Part shown: piece after piece, positions 14,498 to 22,883 of the stretch
Position numbering within the stretch: the stretch's first letter is position 1
Layout of the letters: every line of letters starts with the position of its first letter
Assembly: GCA_045533895.1 (NCBI GenBank)
Contig: JAZSIT010000154.1
Span: forward strand, 1-29,076
Source of the DNA: SFLA01 sp045533895
GTDB taxonomy: Bacteria; Bacillota; Clostridia; Oscillospirales; CAG-382
Direction of reading: 5' to 3'
DNA length: 29,076 bases
Made by a program: the position numbers and the translations under genes
The notes under the pieces: model-generated
Seen by the model: the letters and a program-made list of their open reading frames with translations, nothing else
What the model was told of the DNA's origin: nothing
Databases searched by the model: none

Positions 14498-15900
14498 TAT
14501 TTGTCAGACTCCTTGGACTTTCCGAGCTTGTTAAGAAGGATGTTTGTAATGATACCGAGAATGAGAGCGCAAGCGATGGTGGTAATGGTTACCTTACCGA
14601 AGGAAACGCTGAGTCCGCCGATACCGGGAATGAGAATAGAGGAAACGACGAAGAGGTTTCTGCTGTCGCCAAGGTCTACTTTCTGTATCATCTTAAGACC
14701 GGAAACGGCGATAAAACCGTACAGAGCTACACAAACGCCGCCCATTACGCAGTTGGGAATGGAAGCGAGGAAGGTAACAAAGGGGCCGAAGAAGGAGATA
14801 GCGATACACATAACCGCAGTGGTAGTAATGGTAACTACCGATGCGTTGCGGGTAATAGCTACACAACCGACAGATTCACCGTAGGTAGTGTTGGGGCATC
14901 CGCCGAAAAATGCGCCTGCCATAGAACCAACGCCGTCACCCAAGAGAGTGCGGTGGAGCCCGGGATTCTCAAGAAGGTCGGACCCAATGATGGAAGAAAG
15001 GTTCTTGTGGTCCGCGATATGCTCCGCGAACACAACAAAGGCAACGGGAACGTAGGCTACAGCGATAGTAGCGATAAACGCTCCGTCGATATCCTTAACG
15101 CCCTTGAACGCCTCAATAAAGGTGAAATCGGGGATAGCAAATATCTGCATATCCTTGAAAGCCGCAAAGTTGATTACCTGAAGTGCTACGTTATCAGTAG
15201 CGATACCGATGACGGTGAAGATGGATGCCACTACGTAGCCGACCATAATACCAAGTATAAAGGGAATGAGCTTTGCCATCTTTTTGCCGTAAACGGAGAA
15301 AATAAAGATAGAGAACAACGTAACAAGACCGCAGAAGAGTGCAACGTAGGGGCTGCATCCCGAAACCATGGTCACTTTATCAACAATAGCGCCGTTTTCG
15401 ATAACCTGCTCCGTCTTCTCAACCATTACCTTACCGGTGGTAAGATCACCTACTGCGTTGACAGCGAGAGAAAGACCGATGAGTGCAACGGTGGGGCCGA
15501 TAACAACGGTGGGCATGAGCTTGTTGACCCAAGCAACGCCTGCGAATTTAACGATGATTGCAATGACTACGTAAACGAGACCTGCAAACACCGCACCGAT
15601 AATAAGACCTGCATATCCTGCGGAAGCCGAAGCGGCGCCGCCGAAAGCAGCAAGCATAGAGCCGATGAATGCAAAGGACGAGCCGAGGAATACGGGGCTG
15701 CGGAACTTGGTAAAGAGCTGATAAACGAGAGTGCCGATGCCTGCGCCAAAAAGTGCGGCGGATTGGCTCATGCCGTTACCGATAATGGCGGGAACCAAAA
15801 TGGTGGCGGCGAGGATGGCAAGTACCTGCTGGAACGCAAAGACCAGCATACTGCCGAATTTGGGTTTGTCGTGAATACCATAGACAAGATTGTTTTCCAT
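14497..15900 (-). CDS. uraA: Uracil permease (NCS2 family)
   Basis: A 467-residue inner-membrane uracil:proton symporter with about 14 helices. Family marks are FGSMLVFAFQQVLAILAATILVP near the N-terminus, AFVVFAEHIADHKNLSSIIG (the transmembrane segment with the proton-coupling Glu), GDGVGSMAGAFFGGCPNTTYGESVG, and a C-terminal GGLSVSFGKVTITTIACALILGI. It uses AAAGGAAG as ribosome site and lies first in a two-gene operon with upp. No PyrR-binding attenuator is evident in the roughly 50-nt leader. Confidence 0.95.
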   Translation of the reverse strand: MENNLVYGIHDKPKFGSMLVFAFQQVLAILAATILVPAIIGNGMSQSAALFGAGIGTLVYQLFTKFRSPVFLGSSFAFIGSMLAAFGGAASASAGYAGLIIGAVFAGLVYVVIAIIVKFAGVAWVNKLMPTVVIGPTVALIGLSLAVNAVGDLTTGKVMVEKTEQVIENGAIVDKVTMVSGCSPYVALFCGLVTLFSIFIFSVYGKKMAKLIPFILGIMVGYVVASIFTVIGIATDNVALQVINFAAFKDMQIFAIPDFTFIEAFKGVKDIDGAFIATIAVAYVPVAFVVFAEHIADHKNLSSIIGSDLLENPGLHRTLLGDGVGSMAGAFFGGCPNTTYGESVGCVAITRNASVVTITTTAVMCIAISFFGPFVTFLASIPNCVMGGVCVALYGFIAVSGLKMIQKVDLGDSRNLFVVSSILIPGIGGLSVSFGKVTITTIACALILGIITNILLNKLGKSKESDK

Positions 15901-15956
15901 AACTTTTCTTCCTTTGAATTTATTTTACATAGGACCAAAAGATATTTGCTAATGGT

Positions 15957-15986
15957 ATTCTACCACAACATATATGGGTTTGTAAA
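15957..15986 (-). promoter_or_regulatory. Promoter of uraA-upp
   Basis: On the minus strand, TTTACA (15986-15981), 18 bp, TAGAAT (15962-15957). No clear terminator separates it from the oxidoreductase operon upstream, so some read-through is possible. Confidence 0.7.
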
Positions 15987-16015
15987 CAATTTATTGCAAA
16001 TTTCTTCAAAATATG

Positions 16016-18238
16016 CTATAAGACTTCAGATTCCGCCATAGCCTTGAGACGGTTCCAACGGCAGTCGGTCTCTTTTTGTATATCTTCAGCTACAAAGGCA
16101 TATTCCTCTTTGCACAGATGCTTTGTCCGACCCATCATATAGAGAAAATCTGTGACGGGAATTTTTTTGCCCCGTTTTTCGGGATCATAGGAAAGTGCGG
16201 TGTGGCCCCGCTCTATTTCATAAAGAGGGAAAAAGCAACTGTTTACTGCGGCGGCAATGACCTTGCGCTCAGTATTGGGCTTGTCTCCCCAATTAAGAGG
16301 GCAGGCGGATATACACTTGATATACGCCGTACCGTGATTCAAAGCATAATACTGCGCCTTTGCCGCTTTTTTAATAAAATCATCGGGGTTGCTTTCGGCT
16401 GCGGTAGCGACGTAGGGCATACCCGTTGCCGCCATAATTTGGGGCATATCCTTGTGGAAAAAGGTTTTGCCGTAGCCTTTTTCACCAAGGTGGGATGTTG
16501 CGCTCTTTGCGCCCTTGGGGGTGGAATAGGAAAGCTGATAACCCGTGTTCATATATCCGCCGTTATCGTATTCAAAAATAATAAGCTTTTCGTTGCGTAA
16601 AGCCGTGCCGACAGCAGACCCCAAGCCGATATCCAACCCTCCGTCACCGCTTACCATAACAAAGGTTATATCTTCATCGGGTATTTCGCCCCGTTCCCGC
16701 TTTTTCTCATACACCTGCTTTAGTCCCGAAAGGGTGGCAGCACCGTTTTGGAACAAATTGTGGACGTATGGCACGCGGAAAGCGGTTTTGGGGTACGGCG
16801 TGGTGACAACCATTCCGCATCCCGTCTGGAACAGAAGCACCACGTTTCCCTGAATTCCGCGAAGTAAAAGGTTTACGTTTACGGGAATACCACATCCCGG
16901 GCAGGCACCGTGACCGGGCGCAAGCCGCTTTGGCATACCCAGAGTATCCCGTACTCCGCACCCCTTCACGGTTACCTTGCCGTCGGCTTCCTCGGCGGTA
17001 ATTCCAACAAAGGCTTTATCCGCCGTTATGGGTGCAAAATAGGGATTTGGCAAATAATCTGTTTCCCCCTCGGTAATACCTATATAATCGAAATCCGCGC
17101 AAGCGGTATCAAAGCCGGTTTCAAAAAGGTGAGAGGCGTCGGATTCATAAAAATCCTTTCCGCCGAGACCGTAAACGCGGCTTATGGTCCGCAGGTTCAT
17201 GCCGGCGCGTTGAAGGGCTGCACGTATTTCAACGGTCATATTTCCGCCCCCTGCGCCATAGCTGTCCTGCCTGTCTGCAATGACCACAGTTTTCGCGTTT
17301 TTGCAAAGAGCCGCTATTTCCTGCGCAGGAAACGGACGAAGGACAGACAAAGAAAAAACGCCCACTTTATTTCCCTTTTCACGCATTTTATCGCAGGCGG
17401 CAACAGCAGTATGATACGCCGAGCCGAGAACAAACAGCACCACCTCTGCATCGGAAACGCGGTGGGATTTAAGAGTTTTAAGACATCTGCCCGAAAGCTG
17501 TTCGTATTCCGCAAAAACGGTTTTTATTACCTCCCTGCCCTTTTCCATTGCTAAATGAAGCTGATATTTATTGTTGATAAGGTCGGGCTCGTTCATATAA
17601 GAGCCGATAGTTACAGGGTGGTCTGCATCCAGAACGCCGTTGCTTTGGGGTTCACCTACAAACTGCTTTACCCTTTCGTCATCTTCAAACACAAAACAGT
17701 TCCGCTTTTGGTGGCTGGTAAAAAATCCGTCAAAAGCAACTATTACGGGAAGGCGCAATTCTTCCCCTATTTTTACGGCGCAGATATTAAGGTCGTATAC
17801 TTCCTGCGGCGAATCTGCAAATAAAATGACCCAGCCTGAATTCAAGGTATACATAATGTCGCTATGATCCCCCTTTATGGACAGAGGACCGGATACGGTT
17901 CGGCAAGCTACGTTAAGCACCATGGGCAAACGTGTGCCCGACTGGACCGGAAGCTGTTCCAAGGCATACAGCAAGCCGTTGGCAGAGGTAGCGTTAAAAA
18001 CTCTGCCTCCCCCTGCTGCGCCGCCGTAACATATACCCGCCGCGCTGTGCTCGCCCTCTGCGGGGATGAGGGTTATTCCGTGAAGCCCGTCTGCGCCCAT
18101 TTGGTCCAGATATTCTGCAATCTGTGTGGAGGGCGTTATGGGATAATACCCCATTATATGGTAATTTATTTGCTTTGCCGCAAAGGCTGCCATTTCGTTG
18201 CCGCTTTCAAACATCGCCTTTTGTTTTGCTTTTTCCAT
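16016..18238 (-). CDS. 2-oxoacid:ferredoxin oxidoreductase, fused alpha-beta subunit
   Basis: A 740-residue TPP enzyme subunit of the pyruvate:ferredoxin oxidoreductase family, oxidising a 2-oxoacid (probably pyruvate) to acyl-CoA, CO2 and reduced ferredoxin. The alpha part (about 1-380) has YYPITPSTQIAEYL (31-44) and ATSANGLL. The beta part (about 425-740) has HGACPGCG with C446/C449, C474 and C642 as probable 4Fe-4S ligands, and the TPP motif GDGGLDIG (531 on) to DNGGYMNTG (558 on). Alpha and beta are usually separate genes or parts of one polypeptide of about 1170 residues; here they are fused without gamma-delta. The ATG at 18238 follows the upstream stop by 1 nt and uses GGAGG (18254-18250). 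Substrate is not proven by sequence. Confidence 0.92.
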   Translation of the reverse strand: MEKAKQKAMFESGNEMAAFAAKQINYHIMGYYPITPSTQIAEYLDQMGADGLHGITLIPAEGEHSAAGICYGGAAGGGRVFNATSANGLLYALEQLPVQSGTRLPMVLNVACRTVSGPLSIKGDHSDIMYTLNSGWVILFADSPQEVYDLNICAVKIGEELRLPVIVAFDGFFTSHQKRNCFVFEDDERVKQFVGEPQSNGVLDADHPVTIGSYMNEPDLINNKYQLHLAMEKGREVIKTVFAEYEQLSGRCLKTLKSHRVSDAEVVLFVLGSAYHTAVAACDKMREKGNKVGVFSLSVLRPFPAQEIAALCKNAKTVVIADRQDSYGAGGGNMTVEIRAALQRAGMNLRTISRVYGLGGKDFYESDASHLFETGFDTACADFDYIGITEGETDYLPNPYFAPITADKAFVGITAEEADGKVTVKGCGVRDTLGMPKRLAPGHGACPGCGIPVNVNLLLRGIQGNVVLLFQTGCGMVVTTPYPKTAFRVPYVHNLFQNGAATLSGLKQVYEKKRERGEIPDEDITFVMVSGDGGLDIGLGSAVGTALRNEKLIIFEYDNGGYMNTGYQLSYSTPKGAKSATSHLGEKGYGKTFFHKDMPQIMAATGMPYVATAAESNPDDFIKKAAKAQYYALNHGTAYIKCISACPLNWGDKPNTERKVIAAAVNSCFFPLYEIERGHTALSYDPEKRGKKIPVTDFLYMMGRTKHLCKEEYAFVAEDIQKETDCRWNRLKAMAESEVL

Positions 18239-18239
18239 A

Positions 18240-19325
18240 TTACACCATTCCTCCGTCCACACGTTTTTCGTCCGAATATGATTCTCCCGTTACCCAAGGG
18301 TCTCCGCCTGCGTAATCAAAATCAATATTTTCCGCAATAAGGTCTTTGTTGCGTACAAAGAATTTTAGTTCCTTGTGCTCTGCTTCTTTTCCCGTAACCA
18401 AGGCACCCGTGGGGCATACGTCCACGCAACGCAGACAGCCCTTGCAATGATGGTAATCAAGCCCATTGTTCAGATATGCGCTTTTCCCCTTGTATTCACC
18501 GGGCAAAAACTGAAAGACCATATCCGGACATGTAGTATCGCACAAGCCGCAATGAATACATTTTTCGGGTAAAAACAAAGGAACATACCCCTCTCTGGAA
18601 GGCGAAAGGTCGTTTGACACAGTGCTTCCGAAAAGGGGATTTTCCCCACCCAAGGGCGCGTTTTTATATCCCCATCCCTGCGACGCCGTTTTGGTTTGAG
18701 GTGCATATTGGTCTTCACAGGGAAACTCCTTTATAACCACTTGGCTATACCCCGCCTCAAGACCTAAAAGGTTATATTCCATAGACGCAGGGTATTTTTT
18801 GCCAAGAGTATCTGCTACTATCTCCTTAACGGCTTCGATAGGAATAAAGCCGGATGCTTTTACCATTGCCCCAAGCATGACCATATTTATACGGCTTTTG
18901 GTGGACAGAACAATTTCGCCGCCGTCAACACAGCATATCTTGCCTGCGTTAAGCTTAAAGCGGTCACGAATTTCTTCGGGCGATGCCGAGGTGTTGATTA
19001 CAACGGTGGTGTCCCTATTTACACCCGAAACCGATGACACCGCCGTTTTTTCGTGAAACAGCGCCAGCAGATGGGGACTTTCTATGGGACTATTGTGAAG
19101 TATCTCCTTTTCAGGCGCGCTCCAACGGACATACGCCTTTACCGGCGACCCTCTTTTTTCGGACCCATAGCTTGAGAAGGAGGCAGAATTGAAGCCGAAA
19201 TAATATGCACCTAATTCTCCCAAAAGTTTTCCGCACAAATTCGCACCGAAACCGCCGATACTCTCCAGCCGTATTTCATAGCACCCGTTTTGGTTTACAC
19301 ATGGCAAAACAACAGAATATAACAT
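18240..19325 (-). CDS. 2-oxoacid:ferredoxin oxidoreductase, fused gamma-delta subunit
   Basis: A 361-residue partner of the alpha-beta protein. Residues about 15-190 are the gamma domain (YEIRLESIGGFGANLCGKLL, TVVINTSASPEEI, MVMLGAMVKASGF). A linker of about 50 residues leads to a delta-type ferredoxin domain with two 4Fe-4S motifs, C256/C259/C262/C266 and C294/C297/C300/C304, which would carry electrons from the TPP site to ferredoxin. The start at 19325 (MLYSVV) is chosen because AAGGAG (19338-19333) lies 7 nt upstream; the frame stays open to a TTG at 19391. The ribosome site and start codon are enclosed by a perfect 10-bp inverted repeat. Confidence 0.92.
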   Translation of the reverse strand: MLYSVVLPCVNQNGCYEIRLESIGGFGANLCGKLLGELGAYYFGFNSASFSSYGSEKRGSPVKAYVRWSAPEKEILHNSPIESPHLLALFHEKTAVSSVSGVNRDTTVVINTSASPEEIRDRFKLNAGKICCVDGGEIVLSTKSRINMVMLGAMVKASGFIPIEAVKEIVADTLGKKYPASMEYNLLGLEAGYSQVVIKEFPCEDQYAPQTKTASQGWGYKNAPLGGENPLFGSTVSNDLSPSREGYVPLFLPEKCIHCGLCDTTCPDMVFQFLPGEYKGKSAYLNNGLDYHHCKGCLRCVDVCPTGALVTGKEAEHKELKFFVRNKDLIAENIDFDYAGGDPWVTGESYSDEKRVDGGMV

Positions 19326-19351
19326 AAACCCACTCCTTTTTGGTTTATGTT
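19321..19351 (-). promoter_or_regulatory. Inverted repeat enclosing the ribosome site of the oxidoreductase operon
   Basis: AACATAAACC (19321-19330) and GGTTTATGTT (19342-19351) are perfect 10-bp complements around 11 nt. In the mRNA the loop holds AAGGAG and the 3' arm contains the AUG, so the hairpin could hide the start codon. A third GTTTATGT occurs at 19367-19374, so a protein operator is also possible. Confidence 0.5.
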
Positions 19352-19402
19352 TTCCAAAAATTGTATGTTTATGTAAAAAAACCACCTCCAAGCAAAAAAG
19401 AT

Positions 19403-19428
19403 CCGCCCGTAATTTTGCTTACGGGCGG
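19403..19428 (-). terminator. Terminator of the QNSS mini-protein gene
   Basis: CCGCCCGTAA (19403-19412) pairs perfectly with TTACGGGCGG (19419-19428); on the minus strand it is followed by ATCTTTTTTG. It lies 14 bp after the mini-gene's stop codon. Confidence 0.9.
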
Positions 19429-19441
19429 AAAGGACACATAT

Positions 19442-19597
19442 TTACTTTGCGCTATTGTTGTAGTCGCTTCTGACGTTCTTTGCGCTGTCGTCCTTCTTGT
19501 TGCTTGCGTTCTGTACAGAGTTCTGAGAAGAATTCTGAGAAGAGTTCTGAGCAGAACTATTATTCTTTACGTTCTTGGTTTCCTGTTCGTGCTTCAC
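19442..19597 (-). CDS. QNSS-repeat mini-protein, 51 residues
   Basis: A short gene read directly from the minus strand: GTG start (19597-19595), stop TAA (19444-19442). The protein begins MKHEQETKNVKNNSSAQ, continues with QNSSQNSSQNSVQNAS, a 12-nt repeat at DNA level, and ends NNSAK. It is hydrophilic, low-complexity and rich in Asn, Ser, Gln and Lys, with no signal peptide, membrane helix or Cys. Reality is supported by a strong ribosome site (GAGGGGGTG, about 9 nt upstream) and a perfect terminator right after it. It lies between the orphan surface protein gene and the oxidoreductase operon, all on one strand. I do not recognise the family; small Asn/Gln/Ser-rich proteins are known in spore-forming Clostridia, but a spore role is only a guess. 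Confidence 0.7.
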   Translation of the reverse strand: MKHEQETKNVKNNSSAQNSSQNSSQNSVQNASNKKDDSAKNVRSDYNNSAK

Positions 19598-19662
19598 GGT
19601 ATTTCACCCCCTCGTTTAATCGATCGGGATTAGTTTTACCGTTTTGTGTAAGGTTTATACTA

Positions 19663-21450
19663 CTAAACTTTACCCTGCGTAAGTAGCCACCATATCACCA
19701 TCACACCATCATTAATAGAGCCATCGTCCGGAATTCTGTCTTTTAAGCCAACGCCCTTCGCCGCCAGTTCAAGCAAAAATCTTTGCTCTGTCATATCAGA
19801 AGCGTCATAGCAATGTTTAAGCGCGATCCAGCAATAATCTCTGTCTGTGTTTATTAAATGCGCTAAATCCGAGTATTCGGGTAAAGCATCGTAATCATCT
19901 TGAGTCATAGACGGTGTGATCTTTTGCTTAAGCTTTTTATATTCGCTGTCAAAGTGTGATTTTTTATCCTGCTGTATCTCACTATACTTTTCCGCAACAT
20001 TTGTTTTCATTGAATATACATAGTTTCCGTTTTCGTCCGTTTCCATATATTCATCGGCGTATGGCTTGCATATATCCCTCACAGTATCTATAAATTCTGC
20101 AGGGAAACTATCGTACAACATAGGAATACCCGATGTTTTGGAGGTGCTCTTATATACGTTTGCGGCAGTTTTGAGATATGTGCTTACAGGCAATACAACA
20201 GACGTGCCGTTGTTAAGGTCAAGTACAAAAAAGCAATCGTCATACTGTTTATAATCGTATGTAACGTTTTCTTTTTCATTATTAACGGTATCACAAACTG
20301 CCTGCAGATCGCCTAAAGCGGATATTATATCGTTAATTATACTTTTATCCGTTATTGTTGTAAGCTCCCAGCTTCTTTTGGAGTTGATATTATCATACAT
20401 TACGAGATCAATTGTAATGCTGTCGGTATTAAAATATTCCGGTGTGAGATACCACTGGGGGCACTTATCTGTGATTTCCTGCGACGGGAACACTTTATTT
20501 GTTTGGTTAGTAGTATTTGTTGCGGATATACCGGGATTTACAGGTAAAAAAATATATCCCGACGATATACCTTCATACTCCGACGAAACAAAACCGTAAA
20601 ATTGTATAAAAGGATATTCATACACTTGTGTGTCGGTTTTATTTTCCGAAGTATCCTCTGACTTATCCGGAAAATATGAATAAACCAGCGGATATTTACT
20701 AAACAACGTCGATTTAACAAGTGCCTTATATTCATCCTCTGTGGATTTGCCGTCATCGAAAACTATAACATACTGTTCGGATCTGCACCATTCCAGCGGA
20801 TCTTTCTTTTCTTCAAAATCATAGTCGCCCTCAAAAGAGAACCTAAAGCCATAGCCGTACGGACCGGAGAACTCGTGTTGTACTACCACTACGGGTATGA
20901 TACGAGAATCCAGCATGGCGATGCGGTGGCGGATTATATTGTTAATATCATTAAGCATTTGGTTATATGCTTGAACGGCACTATCATAATTAAATTCCGA
21001 AAAATCACCGTGATAGCAGTTTATGGTTTTGGCTGAAAGGGAGGATTCGGGAGAAAGTACGCCGGTATCGTATGCGCCGTTAAGCACCACGGTATCGTAT
21101 TCAAAATAAAGACGGGTAGAATCGTTTATTAAAAACAGCGCCTCATCATAGGTGAGATAAAACTTTTTGCCGTCTTTTCTCTGGCTTATAATATTATCCG
21201 CCTGCTCTTCCGAAAAGATGTGTAATACGGTGTTTTCGGAATCTGTTTCAACGTGGTTGTATACACCGAACTTTTTTTGCATATCCGCCTGAGATGCGAT
21301 ACCGCCGATGACCGACATAAAGCTTTCATCGGTATCATACGGACGCTCCCCTTCGTATGAGGATATACAGCCGATGCATACACCCAAAACTATGGAAAAC
21401 AACAGAATTATTGATATTACTATAATAAAGAATTTTACTCGGTTTTTCAT
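19663..21450 (-). CDS. Unrecognised large membrane-anchored surface protein next to a two-component system
   Basis: A 595-residue protein with one N-terminal hydrophobic segment (about 6-30, ending IVLGVCIGC) and an otherwise soluble, acidic, Tyr/Asp-rich extracellular part. The IGC at about 26-28 could be a lipobox, otherwise the helix is an uncleaved anchor. No catalytic motif or known domain is visible. Regions such as SRIIPVVVVQHEFSGPYGYG and YGFVSSEYEGISSGYIFLPV suggest beta structure; the C-terminus is helical and ends with WWLLTQGKV. A good ribosome site (GGAGGT) precedes the ATG. It lies 77 bp downstream of a histidine kinase gene, and a box in its promoter resembles one in the regulator's promoter, so it is probably controlled by that system. 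Confidence 0.75.
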   Translation of the reverse strand: MKNRVKFFIIVISIILLFSIVLGVCIGCISSYEGERPYDTDESFMSVIGGIASQADMQKKFGVYNHVETDSENTVLHIFSEEQADNIISQRKDGKKFYLTYDEALFLINDSTRLYFEYDTVVLNGAYDTGVLSPESSLSAKTINCYHGDFSEFNYDSAVQAYNQMLNDINNIIRHRIAMLDSRIIPVVVVQHEFSGPYGYGFRFSFEGDYDFEEKKDPLEWCRSEQYVIVFDDGKSTEDEYKALVKSTLFSKYPLVYSYFPDKSEDTSENKTDTQVYEYPFIQFYGFVSSEYEGISSGYIFLPVNPGISATNTTNQTNKVFPSQEITDKCPQWYLTPEYFNTDSITIDLVMYDNINSKRSWELTTITDKSIINDIISALGDLQAVCDTVNNEKENVTYDYKQYDDCFFVLDLNNGTSVVLPVSTYLKTAANVYKSTSKTSGIPMLYDSFPAEFIDTVRDICKPYADEYMETDENGNYVYSMKTNVAEKYSEIQQDKKSHFDSEYKKLKQKITPSMTQDDYDALPEYSDLAHLINTDRDYCWIALKHCYDASDMTEQRFLLELAAKGVGLKDRIPDDGSINDGVMVIWWLLTQGKV

Positions 21451-21485
21451 ATTTTACCTCCGTTTGTATTGTTTTTTGTAAAACA

Positions 21486-21541
21486 ATTATACGGAAAAAA
21501 TGTATTTAACTTATCTCCGACTTGTAATCAACTTGTAAAAA
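21486..21541 (-). promoter_or_regulatory. Promoter and direct-repeat box of the surface-protein gene
   Basis: The minus-strand -10 TATAAT is at 21491-21486; no consensus -35 follows. Six bases beyond the -35 position lie two exact copies of ACTTGTAA (21520-21527 and 21531-21538, plus-strand reading) with an 11-bp period, the spacing typical of OmpR/PhoB-family sites. The box overlaps the end of the histidine kinase gene. Seventeen of 22 bases match the sequence at 23563-23584. Confidence 0.6.
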
Positions 21542-22883
21542 CTACGTAAGCTTTTGTTCCCTCGCCCAAAGCAGAGGTAATTTTAAGCTGTGCGCCGTGG
21601 GTATCGGCTATCTGCTTGCACAAAGCAAGTCCCAAGCCTGCGCCGCCCTCTGCACGGGAACGGGATTTATCCGTACGGTAAAAGGGTTCGGTAATATGTA
21701 TAAGCTGTTGGGAAGTCATACCCTTGCCGGTATCGGAAACGCAGGCGGTGTTTCCACTGCAGGACAGCACTACCTCACCGCCCTGCAGGCAAGCCTTTAT
21801 ACCGTTTTCCGTAAGGTTATAAAAGAGCATAGAAAGCAGCGTGGCGTTTCCGCGCACGACAGTACGCTCCCCTTCAAAAATAAGCTTTACTCCGCTTTGC
21901 TCCGCCTTATAGGAAAGACGGAGACAGGTATCGGAAAGGATATAAGCGAGGTCAATATCCTCCATTTCCGCAGTGTTTTCGCGGATAAATGCGCTATCAA
22001 GCAAAATATCGGATATTTTTTTAAGGCGCTCGGATTCGGACATAATATATTTTGCCGCCACAATTTTGTTTTCTTCGGTGGTAGCGGCTTTTTCCAGATA
22101 TTCCGCATAACCGTGAATACTGGTGAGGGGCGTGCGTAGCTCGTGGGCAAGGTTATCCACCAGCATTTGCTTTTTCTCCGCGTCTGTTTCCAGTGCTTTC
22201 ATTTGGGTATTTATTGTAGAAAGCATTGAATTGAAACTTTTTGCAAGCAGAGTAAACTCATCGTTACCCTTTTCCTCGGCGGAAACGGAAAAATCGCCGC
22301 CCTCGATAAGCTCGGTGGTTTTACGCAAGGAATCAAGAGGAGAAGATAGCTTTTTAAGTATAAAATACAGTCCCAATGCAAGCACCGACGAAACACCGAA
22401 AGCGGTGCATACGTAAATTATCATTAAAGCGCGGAATTCGGTATCCAGACTTTCCACATTTTTGGCAAAGATAAGGTCATATTCCCCGTCACAAACAGAG
22501 CAGGAAATGAATATATGGCGTTTTCCGTCAATTTCCTTGTGAGAGATGGTGTTGTTTGATAAGGAATACTCACCCTCTATGCTTGAATACAAAGCTTCCC
22601 CCTCTGCCAAAAAAGCGAGTGATATTCCCTTTTCACCGTAATATGAGCAATATGACTGCATAAGCAGGGTGGGACTGGCAAGAGGGTTGTTTATGGTTAT
22701 ATCGTTATAGTCGCGCTCAAAGGAAATAGATATGTAATACTGCTCTGCGGAGGCGGTAGCTTCCGCCGCATCCACGTTTTTATTGTGAGTATATACGGTA
22801 AGGGAAAGAATGCCGCCGTTAAGGCATACCAAAAACAATATAAGCGTGAAGATATACGTCTTTTGCCAAAATCTCATTTTCAT
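21528..22883 (-). CDS. Sensor histidine kinase
   Basis: A 451-residue membrane sensor kinase. Helices at about 9-31 and 152-176 bracket an extracytoplasmic sensing domain of about 120 residues. A HAMP linker follows (about 177-230), then a HisKA domain with the phosphoacceptor H247 in DNLAHELRTPLTSIHGYAEYL and a HATPase_c domain with NLTENGIKAC (N box), SDTGKGM (G1) and GGAGLGLALC (G2). It overlaps the response-regulator gene by 4 bp (ATGA) and would phosphorylate it. The signal is unknown. The 3' end carries part of a direct-repeat box belonging to the next promoter. Confidence 0.95.
   Translation of the reverse strand: MKMRFWQKTYIFTLILFLVCLNGGILSLTVYTHNKNVDAAEATASAEQYYISISFERDYNDITINNPLASPTLLMQSYCSYYGEKGISLAFLAEGEALYSSIEGEYSLSNNTISHKEIDGKRHIFISCSVCDGEYDLIFAKNVESLDTEFRALMIIYVCTAFGVSSVLALGLYFILKKLSSPLDSLRKTTELIEGGDFSVSAEEKGNDEFTLLAKSFNSMLSTINTQMKALETDAEKKQMLVDNLAHELRTPLTSIHGYAEYLEKAATTEENKIVAAKYIMSESERLKKISDILLDSAFIRENTAEMEDIDLAYILSDTCLRLSYKAEQSGVKLIFEGERTVVRGNATLLSMLFYNLTENGIKACLQGGEVVLSCSGNTACVSDTGKGMTSQQLIHITEPFYRTDKSRSRAEGGAGLGLALCKQIADTHGAQLKITSALGEGTKAYVVFTS

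Noticed and set aside
15901..15956. PyrR-type attenuator in the uraA leader
   Set aside because: The leader is only about 50 nt, without a terminator hairpin or a PyrR-like consensus.
14953..16041. 362-residue open frame on the plus strand opposite uraA
   Set aside because: Antisense to a clear NCS2 permease. Its product is rich in Asp, Gly, His and Lys without hydrophobic core patterns, as expected of a complement of membrane-protein codons.
19513..19558. Tandem repeat as a possible CRISPR or minisatellite
   Set aside because: Units are 12 nt, multiples of a codon, and lie within a short frame with ribosome site and terminator; there are no spacers.
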